The notes under the pieces: generated by a model
The model's database searches: none
What the model saw: the letters and a program-made list of their open reading frames with translations, nothing else
Told to the model about the DNA's origin: nothing
Program-made: the position numbers and the translations under genes
Assembly (NCBI GenBank): GCA_963728895.1
Contig: CAVSLM010000001.1
Coordinates: 868,001 to 932,000, forward strand
Direction of reading: 5' to 3'
DNA: 64,000 nt
Source: CAVSLM01 sp963728895
GTDB lineage: Bacteria > Pseudomonadota > Gammaproteobacteria > JBBQDK01
Part shown: positions 55,227-63,977 of the stretch, one piece after another
Position numbering within the stretch: the first letter of the stretch is position 1
How the letters are laid out: each line of letters starts with the position of its first letter

Positions 55227-56225
55227 TCAATCGATCACCAGCGCGATCTTGCCCGTGATGCCGCCACGCTCCAGCGCACGATGTGCGTCGGCTGCCTGTT
55301 CCAACGGGAATGTGCGTGCGAGATGCAGTGAAAGCCGGCCGGCGTCGAACAGCCGGGTGCATTGTCGGAGGATTTCGGCCTGGTGTCGTTGCATTCGGTG
55401 CAGACCACGATACATGGGAGTGAGCATGAGCTCGTAGGTGATCCGCAGATTGCGCAGCCGCGCCGCCGTCCAGTCGACGTCGCCCTTCGGCTGCAGCAGG
55501 GTCACCAGATCACCGTAGAACCGCACCGCCGGGAAGGTTTTTACGAAGGTTTCGCCACCGACCGTGTCGAGCGCCAGATCGACGCCCTCGCCGCGGGTCC
55601 AATCGAACACCGCCTCCGGGAAGTCGACTTCGCGGTACAGCACGGCCTGGTCCGCGCCGAGTGCGCGGACGAAATCCGCCTTCTCGGTGCTGCCCACGGT
55701 GGTGCAGGTCCATGCGCCCGCGATTCTGGCGAGCTGTAGGGCGACATGACCGACGCCGCCGGCACCGGCGTGCACCAGTACCGTCTGCCCCTGGCGCAAC
55801 CCGCCGCGATCGTACAGGGATTCCCAGGCGGTGATCAGGACCAATGGCGCAGCGGCAGCGGTGGCGAAATCCAGGCTCGCCGGCTTCGGCGCGACATGGC
55901 ACTCATCGACGACGGCGTACTCGGCATAAGTGCCCGCCGGTCCGCCGATGCCGCCGTTGCAGAAATAGACGGCATCGCCGACCTTGAAGCGCTGCACCTG
56001 CGACCCGATCGCCTCCACGATACCGGCGCCGTCGCAGCCCAGGATGCAGGGCAGGTTCTGCGGATAATAGGTACCCTTGCTGCGCAGCTTGGTGTCCACC
56101 GGATTCACGCCGGCAGCCTTGAGCCGCACCAGGATCTCGGTTTCCCGCTGCAGGAACGGATCGTCAGCCTCGCCGGGCTGCAGCACCTCCGGTCCTCCCG
56201 TCGCCGTCATGAGCACCGCTTTCAT
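55227..56225 (-). CDS. zinc-free quinone oxidoreductase/MDR-family alcohol dehydrogenase
   Basis: 332-residue medium-chain dehydrogenase of the quinone oxidoreductase (QOR) type. It has the catalytic-domain start MKAVLMTATGGPEVL, the pattern VNPVDTKLRSKGTY and GCDGAGIVEAIG, and the Rossmann motif VHAGAGGVGHVALQLARIAG for NADPH. No zinc-ligand cysteines of classical ADH are seen. The substrate is unknown. Start at ATG 56225. It diverges from the SBP gene, with repeat copy B between them. Confidence 0.87.
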   Translation of the reverse strand: MKAVLMTATGGPEVLQPGEADDPFLQRETEILVRLKAAGVNPVDTKLRSKGTYYPQNLPCILGCDGAGIVEAIGSQVQRFKVGDAVYFCNGGIGGPAGTYAEYAVVDECHVAPKPASLDFATAAAAPLVLITAWESLYDRGGLRQGQTVLVHAGAGGVGHVALQLARIAGAWTCTTVGSTEKADFVRALGADQAVLYREVDFPEAVFDWTRGEGVDLALDTVGGETFVKTFPAVRFYGDLVTLLQPKGDVDWTAARLRNLRITYELMLTPMYRGLHRMQRHQAEILRQCTRLFDAGRLSLHLARTFPLEQAADAHRALERGGITGKIALVID

Positions 56226-56325
56226 GTGTGCGTGTCCCGCTCCGGAATTCAGGCAAAGCATACACAATGGCTCGGTTTCTGGCATACCATGCGCCGGTGC
56301 TGCCCATGTGCAATCCCGCCGTCCC

Positions 56326-56512
56326 TGGCCCGGAAATCTCACCAGCATTCCGGGAGCCGGCGGAATTCGCAGCGAGAAACCGCCAGAACCGGGATAGGCC
56401 GGCGGCGTAAACAGTGTGTCACCGTTCGGCGATCGCGAAGCATGCCAGATCTTCCCCACGATCCGTTCACTTGCTCGTCAGCCGCTGGCCGGCTGGTGAG
56501 ATTCCCGGGCTA
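56326..56512 (-). repeat. MITE-like repeat, copy B
   Basis: A 187 bp element in opposite orientation to copy A at 29211-29460. The ends CCCGGAAATCTCACCAGC (56329-56346) and GCTGGTGAGATTCCCGGG (56492-56509) form an 18 bp inverted repeat with one mismatch. The interior, including ACACTGTTTACGCCGCCGGC and GGCGGTTTCTCGCT in copy A orientation, matches copy A without its 62 bp insert. It lies only eight bases ahead of the SBP start codon, so its right end forms that gene's leader. Confidence 0.8.
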
Positions 56513-56520
56513 GGTTCCCG

Positions 56521-58134
56521 GTGTGCCGCTCGTCGCGTGCCGTGCTCCGCCGCCGGTGGCGGTCGGAGCGTCGATCCGCTCCGCAGACATGGTGCACGGG
56601 CCGAGGGCTGGCGTTGCTGCTGCTGAGTCTTTGGGTCGGGCTGATCGGCGGCTGCAACGACTCAGGGCACGACGTGCTGCGCTTCGGGCTGCAGAGTGCG
56701 CCGCTGACGTTGAATCCCCTGTATGCAACCGACGCGGCGTCCACGCGTATCAATCGCCTGCTGTATCAGCGTCTGGTGGAGTTCGACGCCGAGTCCCGTC
56801 CCGTTCCCGGGCTCGCCGACTGGTCGCATCCTGCACCGCGTCACTACCGTTTCGTGCTGCGACCCGAGCGCGAACCGTTTCACGACGGTACCGAACTGAC
56901 GGCGAAGGACGTGCAGGCGACCTATCAATATGTCCTCGATCCACGCCATGCATCTCCCCATCGCGCCACGCTCGCGAACATCGTTCGCATCGAAGCCCCC
57001 GACGCGGAGACCGTGGACTTCTATCTGAATCATGCCGATCCGCTGTTTCCGAGCTATCTGGTGCTGGGTATCGTGCCGGCGCACCTACTTGCGACGCCGG
57101 GCACCCTGGAGCATCACCCGGTGGGCAACGGAGCGTTCCGCTTCGTCGCATGGCCGGACGAAGGACTGCTGCAGCTGCAGCGCCGCTCCGACGGCCTGAG
57201 GGTGGATTTCGTGCGGGTCGCCGATCCGACGGTGCGCGTGCTGAAGCTGCTGCGCGGAGAGATCGACATGTTGCAGAACGACCTGCCGGCCGAGCTGATC
57301 CGCTACCTTGCTCAGCGTCCGGACATACGCCTGCAGCGCGTCCACGGCTCGAACTTCTCCTATTTGGGCTTCAATCTCGCGGATCCGGCGACCGGAAACC
57401 TCGAGGTTCGCCGCGCCATCGCCCACGCCATCGACCGGGCCTCCATCATTCGCTACGTGCTCGGCGGTGCGGCGCTTCCTGCCGATGCGATCTTCCCCGC
57501 CGATCATTGGGCGGGTGCCGCCGAGCTCGGCAGCTATTCCTATGATCCCGCACGGGCGCGGGCGCTGTTGCAAGCGGCCGGTTACGGTCCCGACCATCCG
57601 GTGCGGTTGATCTACAAGACGTCGAACGACCCCTTTCGCGTGCGACTGGCCACCATTGTGCAAAGTCAGCTGCACGAGGTCGGCATCGAGGTGCAGCTGC
57701 GCAGCTACGACTGGGGCACCTTCTACGGAGACATCAAGGGCGGACGATTCCAGCTTTATTCCCTGTCCTGGGTCGGAATCCACACGCCGGACATTTTCCG
57801 CTACGCATTCCACAGTCATTCTCTTCCCCCGGACGGGGCAAACCGCGGTCGATTCTCGAGCACCACGGTGGACCGGTTGATCGAGACGGCGGAAAGCCTG
57901 CCCGACATGAAAAGCCAGGCGGTGGTTTACCGCAGGCTGCAACAGCAGCTGCTGAGCGAGCTCCCGTACGTGCCGTTGTGGTACGAAGATCACGTCTTCG
58001 CAGCACGTGCCGGCACAAGGGGATACCGACTCGCGCCGGACGGGGAATACGACGGTCTGTGCGATGTTCAGCCCGCCTGGGCACCGCGGGTTCGTCAGGC
58101 CACGCGTGGTACGGTGGGTCGCAACGCCCCATGA
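56521..58134 (+). CDS. extracellular solute-binding lipoprotein, family 5 (peptide/oligopeptide type)
   Basis: 537 residues. After about 30 residues a signal segment GLALLLLSLWVGLIGGC ends in a lipobox, so it should be membrane anchored. Family 5 features: LRFGLQSAPLTLNPLYATDAAS, YRFVLRPEREPFHDGTELTAKDV, NLEVRRAIAHAIDRASIIRYV. No permease or ATPase gene is near, so it is an orphan binding protein. GTG at 56521 is the apparent start, but the usual RBS region is the end of repeat copy B, so the start is uncertain. It overlaps the L,D-transpeptidase by ATGA. Confidence 0.83.
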   Translation: MCRSSRAVLRRRWRSERRSAPQTWCTGRGLALLLLSLWVGLIGGCNDSGHDVLRFGLQSAPLTLNPLYATDAASTRINRLLYQRLVEFDAESRPVPGLADWSHPAPRHYRFVLRPEREPFHDGTELTAKDVQATYQYVLDPRHASPHRATLANIVRIEAPDAETVDFYLNHADPLFPSYLVLGIVPAHLLATPGTLEHHPVGNGAFRFVAWPDEGLLQLQRRSDGLRVDFVRVADPTVRVLKLLRGEIDMLQNDLPAELIRYLAQRPDIRLQRVHGSNFSYLGFNLADPATGNLEVRRAIAHAIDRASIIRYVLGGAALPADAIFPADHWAGAAELGSYSYDPARARALLQAAGYGPDHPVRLIYKTSNDPFRVRLATIVQSQLHEVGIEVQLRSYDWGTFYGDIKGGRFQLYSLSWVGIHTPDIFRYAFHSHSLPPDGANRGRFSSTTVDRLIETAESLPDMKSQAVVYRRLQQQLLSELPYVPLWYEDHVFAARAGTRGYRLAPDGEYDGLCDVQPAWAPRVRQATRGTVGRNAP

Positions 58135-58616
58135 GCGCGCGCTGGATCCATGTGGAGGTTGCGCCCCAGCGCCTTCGGCTGCTCGAAGGGGAGCGGGTCA
58201 TTGCCGAATATCCCGTGTCGACCGCACGCAACGGTTGTGGCGAACGCTACGGCAGCAATTGCACACCGCGCGGTTGGCACGTGGTACGCGCGAAGATCGG
58301 TTCCGGCTGTCCCACAGGGATGGTGTTCGTCGGCCGCCGGCCGACCGGGGAAATGTATGCGCCGTCTTTGCGTGCGCAGTCTCCGGATCGTGACTGGATC
58401 CTCACGCGCATTTTGTGGTTGAGCGGATCGGAGCGGGGCAGAAACCGCCTGGGTGCATGCGACACCATGCGCCGCTACATCTACATCCACGGCAGCCCCG
58501 ACGACGTGCCCATGGGCGTGCCCGGTTCGCACGGCTGCGTGCGCATGCGCAACCCCGATGTGGTTGCACTGTTCGATGCCGTCGCACCCTATACCCGTGT
58601 ATTGATCGAGGAATAG
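58131..58616 (+). CDS. L,D-transpeptidase (YkuD domain)
   Basis: 161 residues consisting almost only of a YkuD domain: WIHVEVAPQRLRLLEGERVI, the HGSPDDVP loop and the catalytic SHGCVRMRN with Cys. It joins peptidoglycan stems or attaches proteins. No signal peptide is visible, which is unusual for an enzyme acting in the periplasm; export might depend on an unseen start. It is translationally coupled to the peptide-binding lipoprotein, suggesting a cell-wall peptide function for both. Confidence 0.85.
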   Translation: MSARWIHVEVAPQRLRLLEGERVIAEYPVSTARNGCGERYGSNCTPRGWHVVRAKIGSGCPTGMVFVGRRPTGEMYAPSLRAQSPDRDWILTRILWLSGSERGRNRLGACDTMRRYIYIHGSPDDVPMGVPGSHGCVRMRNPDVVALFDAVAPYTRVLIEE

Positions 58617-58832
58617 GCCGTGCCGTTGCGCGTTCTGTGGCGTGCGTGCGGCGCTGGATTCCTGGGCGTGCGCAAAAGCTCCGGCGCACTTCGTCCCTGC
58701 TGTTTCCCGTGATTCATACGGATTACGTCAGCTTCTTCCCCCGCTTCGGCAGGGTCCTTTTCCCCCTCTCATACCAGAATGCGGAGGCGCGTTGGCTGCC
58801 GTGGACAATTCCAGCCGCGTGGGAGGCGTGGA

Positions 58833-59582
58833 TCATCCGCCGCTCGCAGACCGCAGGGCCGGATGCTCCAGCATGCCTCCGATGTCGAAGGTCTCGATGA
58901 AATCAGCTCCGCGGTTCGCGAGCACCAGAGCAAGTTCAGGGCGCTCGACCTCGTACAGTGCCCAGCGCCACGCCCCGCGCCAGAAACCTGCGTTGCCGTC
59001 GGGCAGCCGGCGGTGATCGCCGATCAGGAGCTCGGGTCCGAGCGCGTGGGCATGGCGCCTGACGGCTGCGTCCCAGCGCTCGATGACCCAGCCGCAAGCG
59101 ACATGCTGGTGGGCGGCGCGCACGGCTTCCTCCACAAAGGAAATCACCATGCAACGATCGATCACCGGCGCGAGCTCGTCGAGTACGCACTGCACCACGC
59201 GTTTCACACCGTGGCGCTTCAGGCTCTCGACCTTGAGCTCCACCAGCGCCCTCGCGTCAGGCCAACTCGACAACAGGGCCGCGAGATCGGTGAGTCGCGG
59301 AATGCGCACGTGTGCGAAGGCGTCACCGAGGCGCACCGGTTCACCGGCCGGAAGATGACGGGCACGGTCCCAGGTGAGATCGAGCAGCGAGCCTGGCGCA
59401 CCCGTGGTGCGCCGCAGGTCGGCGTCGTGGAACAGCACGGGGATTCCGTCCCGCGTGAGTTGGACATCGAGCTCCAGATAGCGGGCACCGAGGTTCAGGG
59501 CGGCCGCAAGCCCTTCCAGGGTATTCTCGGGATAGCGGCGCACGTATCCCCGGTGGGCAATCAGCTGGGGTATCGCATTCAC
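58833..59582 (-). CDS. ugpQ: glycerophosphodiester phosphodiesterase
   Basis: 249-residue GDPD that hydrolyses glycerophosphodiesters to glycerol-3-phosphate and an alcohol. The catalytic pattern is IAHRGYVRRYPENTLEGL, then YLELDVQLTRDGIPVLFHDADL with the metal-binding residues. No signal peptide, so cytoplasmic like UgpQ. It lies 78 bp after the aldolase gene on the same strand. The 216 bp between it and the L,D-transpeptidase shows no gene. Confidence 0.9.
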   Translation of the reverse strand: MNAIPQLIAHRGYVRRYPENTLEGLAAALNLGARYLELDVQLTRDGIPVLFHDADLRRTTGAPGSLLDLTWDRARHLPAGEPVRLGDAFAHVRIPRLTDLAALLSSWPDARALVELKVESLKRHGVKRVVQCVLDELAPVIDRCMVISFVEEAVRAAHQHVACGWVIERWDAAVRRHAHALGPELLIGDHRRLPDGNAGFWRGAWRWALYEVERPELALVLANRGADFIETFDIGGMLEHPALRSASGG

Positions 59583-59660
59583 CGGCCCCGTACCTGCGAG
59601 GCGCGTTTCAGCCAGTGGGTGCTGCCGGCGCCGACGAAACCTCTCGTCAAGATTGCACCA

Positions 59661-61634
59661 CTAGATCACGCGTTCGTTGCCGCCATCGACGGGAATCTGC
59701 GCACCGGTGGTCTTGGCGAACAGCGGCCCGCAGAGCTCGGCGGCGAGCTCTGCGACATCGCGGCTGCGTACCGGTACGCGCAGCACGTTGCGCGTGCGGT
59801 ACTCCTCTACGCTCAGGCCGTAGTGCGCCGCGCGCGCCTGCAGCACTTCGTCGGTCCAGATCCCGGTGTCGAACACGGCATCGGGGTGCAGCGAGTTGAT
59901 GCGTATGCCTTCCGCACCCCATTCCAGCGCCACGACGCGCGCCAGCTGGTTGAGTGCGGCCTTGGAGGCGGAGTACGCCGCGGCGCCGCGGCCGGGTGCC
60001 GGCACGTTCTTCGAGCCGATGACAACCACCCGGCCGCCGTGCGGCGCGCGCCTGAGCAGTGGATGAGCTTCGCGCAGCAGCACCAGATTGGCATCCAGGT
60101 TGACGTCCATTACCCGTCTCCATTCCTCCAGCGCAAGCTCGGCGATCGCGGTTCCGGCAGTGAAGATGCCGGCGTTCAATACCAGCATGTCGATGCCACC
60201 AAAGCGGCGCACACCGGCTTCCAGCGCCACCTCGAGCTGCGCCCGGTCGGTGATATCGCAGTGCAGGCCGAGGAAATCCCGGCGCTCGGCAGAGGCCTTG
60301 ATGGTGGCGTCGATGTCCAGGCCGATTACCGCCGCTCCGCGCCGCAGCAGGCTTTCGACACAGGCGCGTCCGATGCCTGATGCGGCCCCGGTGACCAGAG
60401 CGATCTCGCCGAGAAACTGCGGGGGTCGGGCGGTGCGTTTCAGCTTGGCCTGTTCCAGGTCCCAGTACTCGACGGCGAAGATGTCCCCGGCAGGCAGCGC
60501 AACATAGGCCTCCAGGGCAGCGGCACGGCGAATGACGTCCATGGTGTGCAGATAGATGTCCTGCACGACTGCAGCATCGGTCGCGCTGCGACCGATGCTG
60601 CACAGCCCGAGCTCCGGGTCCAGGACAACCCGTGGTGCGGGATCGAGCATCTGCTTGGACCCCCCCGAGCGTGCTGCATGGGTTTCGAAATAGCGTCCAT
60701 ACTGCGCCACATAGCTTCCGACCTCGCGACCGAGCAACGGCACGCGTTTGGTACGGATCACGTGGTCCGGTGTGGCTGGGCCCTGCTGGCTCAGCGTGGA
60801 GCAGTCCGGATCGCGTGCGAAGGCGAGCGTGTCTGCGTCCCGGCGCACCGTCACGATGGCAGCAAATCCCGCCGCAACGGAGACCGCGGCCCGTAGCTCC
60901 GCGACATCCTCGCGCAAGCGCGTCTCGGGCACCTCCAGCGCGGACACGGGAGGCGCCCAGGCATCGTGCCGGCGCAGATAGTCCTCGGCGCGGGTAACCA
61001 GCTCGATCATGCGTTCGTAGGACTCACGGGCCGTGGAGCCGAAGGTGAAGATGCCGTGGCACATGAGCACCATGCCGAGCGTATCGGGGCCGGCCTGGAC
61101 GGGAAATTCCCGGGCGCAGGTGCGCGCCAGATCGAAGCCCGGCATCACATACGGGACCACCACCACCTCATTGCCATAAATGCGCCGGATGTGCTGCAGG
61201 CCACCAGGCGTGTTGGTGATGGACAGGATGGCGTCGGCGTGGGTGTGATCGACGTAGCGATAGGGGAGAATGGCGTGGAGTATGGCCTCCACCGAGGGTG
61301 TCGGTGCGGAGGCCGTGGTCAGCTGTGTGCGCAGTTGGTTGACCATTTCCGGGTCGCTCAGGGCATCGAGACGCGCAAGGGCGAGCAGCCGCGCCATCCG
61401 TACCGGAGCGAAGCCGTCGGCCTCGATATGCTCGAGGTCCCATCCGCTGCCCTTCACGTAGAGCACTTCCTCGTCTTCGCCGATGAGATTGCGCTCGACG
61501 ATCTTCACGGAGGTGTTGCCGCCACCGTGCAGGACAAGATCGGGGCTGCGACCGAGCAGTCGGGAGCTGTAGACGCGTTGGCCGAGATCGCCCGGATACT
61601 GCGCCGCCTCCAAATCATCCCACAGGCTCTGCAC
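59661..61634 (-). CDS. bifunctional class II aldolase / short-chain dehydrogenase
   Basis: 657 residues. Residues 1-400 are a class II aldolase/adducin domain with the metal-binding pattern YVDHTHADAIL and LMCHGIFTFG. The C-terminal 250 residues are an SDR with VTGAASGIGRACVE and the catalytic AYSASKAAL. This architecture is known from rhamnulose-1-phosphate aldolase/lactaldehyde dehydrogenase fusions in sugar catabolism. Which sugar phosphate is used here is not established. It lies 15 bp after the DUF938 gene in the same minus-strand operon. Confidence 0.88.
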   Translation of the reverse strand: MQSLWDDLEAAQYPGDLGQRVYSSRLLGRSPDLVLHGGGNTSVKIVERNLIGEDEEVLYVKGSGWDLEHIEADGFAPVRMARLLALARLDALSDPEMVNQLRTQLTTASAPTPSVEAILHAILPYRYVDHTHADAILSITNTPGGLQHIRRIYGNEVVVVPYVMPGFDLARTCAREFPVQAGPDTLGMVLMCHGIFTFGSTARESYERMIELVTRAEDYLRRHDAWAPPVSALEVPETRLREDVAELRAAVSVAAGFAAIVTVRRDADTLAFARDPDCSTLSQQGPATPDHVIRTKRVPLLGREVGSYVAQYGRYFETHAARSGGSKQMLDPAPRVVLDPELGLCSIGRSATDAAVVQDIYLHTMDVIRRAAALEAYVALPAGDIFAVEYWDLEQAKLKRTARPPQFLGEIALVTGAASGIGRACVESLLRRGAAVIGLDIDATIKASAERRDFLGLHCDITDRAQLEVALEAGVRRFGGIDMLVLNAGIFTAGTAIAELALEEWRRVMDVNLDANLVLLREAHPLLRRAPHGGRVVVIGSKNVPAPGRGAAAYSASKAALNQLARVVALEWGAEGIRINSLHPDAVFDTGIWTDEVLQARAAHYGLSVEEYRTRNVLRVPVRSRDVAELAAELCGPLFAKTTGAQIPVDGGNERVI

Positions 61635-61649
61635 CGGTTTGGTTCTCCT

Positions 61650-62270
61650 TTATGCGAGGGTCGCACGCGCCGAATCTTGCGCCGTTCGCTTGTGCCATAC
61701 CAGTGTGCGGTTGTTCGTAGGCATGGGAAAGTCCCGCAGCAGGTCCAGCCCCGCACTCCGCGCCAGCTCGTCGACGGCTTCGAAGTCGCGCACGCCGCTG
61801 TGCGGGTCGCGTGCCTTCAGCCACGCGTCGAAGCGCGCGTTGCTCGCACTGGTGTAATGGCCCTGGTAATTGAAAGGTCCATAGAGCACAAGACGGCCCC
61901 CCGGCACCAGGACCCGGCCGGCGCCCGCGATCAGGTCCGCCACCAGCGACCAGCGCAGGATGTGCAGCGTGTTGGCGCTGAACACCGCATCGTAAGTCTG
62001 ATGGGGCCATGCGCCCGCGACGTCCAGCGCCAGCGGCGGACGCACGTTGCTCTGGCCCGTGGCATCGATCCAGGCGCGGATACCCGAATGGTGCACGGGC
62101 AGATCCGTGGGCTGCCAGACCAGATGGGGAAGGTGGGTGGCGAAGTACACCGCGTGCTGGCCGGTGCCACTGCCGATCTCGAGCACCTGCGTTGCGCCGG
62201 CGAACACTTCGTGCAAGACGGCAAGAATCGCGTCCTTGTTTTGCTCGCAGGCTTCGGAGTATGGCCTCAT
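61650..62270 (-). CDS. DUF938 SAM-dependent methyltransferase-like protein
   Basis: 206 residues with a Rossmann-type methyltransferase fold: VLEIGSGTGQHAVYFATHL (motif I), YDAVFSANTLHI (motif IV), VLVPGGRLVLYGPFNYQG. DUF938 members have no agreed substrate. It sits 25 bp downstream of the iron-dependent alcohol dehydrogenase. Confidence 0.88.
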   Translation of the reverse strand: MRPYSEACEQNKDAILAVLHEVFAGATQVLEIGSGTGQHAVYFATHLPHLVWQPTDLPVHHSGIRAWIDATGQSNVRPPLALDVAGAWPHQTYDAVFSANTLHILRWSLVADLIAGAGRVLVPGGRLVLYGPFNYQGHYTSASNARFDAWLKARDPHSGVRDFEAVDELARSAGLDLLRDFPMPTNNRTLVWHKRTAQDSARATLA

Positions 62271-62295
62271 CGCCGTGCCTCGGCTTGCCGGCGGG

Positions 62296-63486
62296 CTAGA
62301 GCCGCTGTTCGAGAACGGTGCTGATCTCCGCGTCGGAGAGCACGATGGGATTGGTCTTCATGCTCGAGCCGCGACTGTTCGCGACCACGCGTTCCAGGTC
62401 GCCGGCGCGCATCCCGTAGACGCCGAGCCGGGGCAGCTGCAACTTGCCGGTCCAGTCGGTCAGCAGCTGGATCAGCGCATCCCAGCCGTTCTGCTTGCGC
62501 TTGTAGGCGCGCCCGGTGAGCAGCGATCCCAGCTGCGCGTACTTTTCCAGGGCAGCGTTCTCGGGCTCGCGCTCGCGCATGGCGCGAATGTTCGCTTCGG
62601 TTGCTGCGGCGACCAGCGTTCCGCATGCCACGCCGTGTGGAATCGGGAAAAACGCGCCCAGTGGTGCGGCGAGCCCGTGAACGGATCCGAGGCCCGTCTG
62701 TGCCAGCGTGATGCCCGACAACAGCGCCGCGTAGGCCATGAGCCTGCGTCCCTCGGCGACGTCATCGCTGCCCTCGTACCAGGCCAACAGACCGTCGCGC
62801 GCAGCGGTGATGCCGCTGATGGCGAGCGCGTCGGTGAAGGGATTGGCGCGCGTCGAGACGAAGGATTCCACCAGCTGCGTGAGTGCATCCATGCCGTTGG
62901 CTGCAACCAGCTCCCGCCGACAGCCGGCGAGCAGCAGCGGATCGACCACCGCATACTCGGGTACCAGCAGCTCGTGACGGAAGGACTTCTTGTAGCCCGT
63001 CTCGCCCCGTACGCTGAGGACGGCGTTCTTGGTCGCCTCACTTCCGGTACCCGCGGTGGTGGGGACCGCGATGAAAGGTGTGGCCGGTCCCCGGTAGTTC
63101 AGCTCGGGACCCACGCCTTCCAGATAATCCATCACCGAGCGCTCTCCCGCGACGAGTCCGGCGATGGCCTTCGCCGCATCGAGCGCGCTGCCGCCGCCGA
63201 TGCCGATCACCACGGCGATGGTCGAACCGCGAAAGCGCTGAACCGTGGTATCGACGAACTGCGGAGAGGGCTCACCGGAAACCCGCACGTGTTCCCACTC
63301 GACGCCCTCGACCTTCAGCGCATCGAGGAACAGCGGCCAGTGCTCGGTCTCCGAAAGCGAGCGCTCTCCGGTGACCAGCAGTGCGCGCTTGCCGAATGAA
63401 CCGACGAGTGCCGGGACGCGGGCGAAAGAGCCCTCGCCAAATTCGATGCGCGGCAGCCGGGCGATGGCGAACGGCTGCAATTTCAT
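62296..63486 (-). CDS. iron-containing alcohol dehydrogenase
   Basis: 396-residue Fe-ADH, class III. IGIGGGSALDAAKAIAGL is the NAD-binding Gly-rich loop, TTAGTGSEATKNAVL precedes the metal site and GLGSVHGLAAPLGAFFPIPHGVACG contains the metal-binding His residues. It may reduce or oxidise a lactaldehyde-like product of the aldolase encoded two genes downstream. ATG at 63486 overlaps the upstream gene by four bases. Confidence 0.9.
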   Translation of the reverse strand: MKLQPFAIARLPRIEFGEGSFARVPALVGSFGKRALLVTGERSLSETEHWPLFLDALKVEGVEWEHVRVSGEPSPQFVDTTVQRFRGSTIAVVIGIGGGSALDAAKAIAGLVAGERSVMDYLEGVGPELNYRGPATPFIAVPTTAGTGSEATKNAVLSVRGETGYKKSFRHELLVPEYAVVDPLLLAGCRRELVAANGMDALTQLVESFVSTRANPFTDALAISGITAARDGLLAWYEGSDDVAEGRRLMAYAALLSGITLAQTGLGSVHGLAAPLGAFFPIPHGVACGTLVAAATEANIRAMREREPENAALEKYAQLGSLLTGRAYKRKQNGWDALIQLLTDWTGKLQLPRLGVYGMRAGDLERVVANSRGSSMKTNPIVLSDAEISTVLEQRL

Positions 63487-63791
63487 GGTCCACGCCCCGT
63501 TTCCGGCAGCAGGCCGTGATAGCGCAACCCCAGGCGTGGCTCGGCCATCCACTGGGCGACGGTGTCGCGCCAGGTCAGATAATGGCGCGTCTCCTTGTGC
63601 CTGGCCGCAGCGTCGCCATCGGCATACGCCTCGTAGAGAACGATACGGGTGGGATCGTCCAACGACTGCAGGACATCGAAACGCAGGTTTCCGGGCTCGC
63701 GCACGGAGCCTTCATGGTTGGCGCGCGTGGCGCGCAGGAAGTCTTCCAGATGTTCGGGAACGACTCGCACCTGCACGAGCGTTACATGCAT
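63483..63791 (-). CDS. antibiotic biosynthesis monooxygenase-domain protein (ABM, LsrG-like)
   Basis: 102-residue dimeric alpha/beta barrel of the ABM type: VTLVQVRVVPEHLEDFLRAT, then NLRFDVLQSLDDPTRIVLYE and HKETRHYLTWRDTVAQWM. LsrG, a phospho-AI-2 isomerase, belongs to this fold, as do heme oxygenases and monooxygenases. It is the first gene of the minus-strand cluster and overlaps the Fe-ADH by ATGA. Antibiotic production is not implied. Confidence 0.85.
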   Translation of the reverse strand: MHVTLVQVRVVPEHLEDFLRATRANHEGSVREPGNLRFDVLQSLDDPTRIVLYEAYADGDAAARHKETRHYLTWRDTVAQWMAEPRLGLRYHGLLPETGRGP

Positions 63792-63887
63792 GAGACGCTC
63801 CTATCTCGTTGGCGATCCTGTTGTGATCTTGATCGGAGTTTCTGTCGGTGCAGGCGTCCTCCGGCAAGAACAGCATAATCGATGCCT

Positions 63888-63893
63888 TATAAT
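63888..63893 (+). promoter_or_regulatory. possible -10 element upstream of tsaB
   Basis: A consensus TATAAT 85 bp before the tsaB ATG, in the intergenic region divergent from the ABM gene. The -35 position has no clear TTGACA match. Confidence 0.35.
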
Positions 63894-63977
63894 GTTCAAG
63901 TATGCTGGCGAACGTCCGGTCGGACGTGACGCTCGGCATGCCGGCCGCTTCCGGTCCAGCGTGAGGATGAAGCTCGC

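Noticed and set aside
58779..60380. 533-codon plus-strand frame
   Set aside because: Antisense to the phosphodiesterase and the aldolase/SDR fusion.
60966..62324. 452-codon plus-strand frame
   Set aside because: Antisense to the aldolase and DUF938 genes; no motif.
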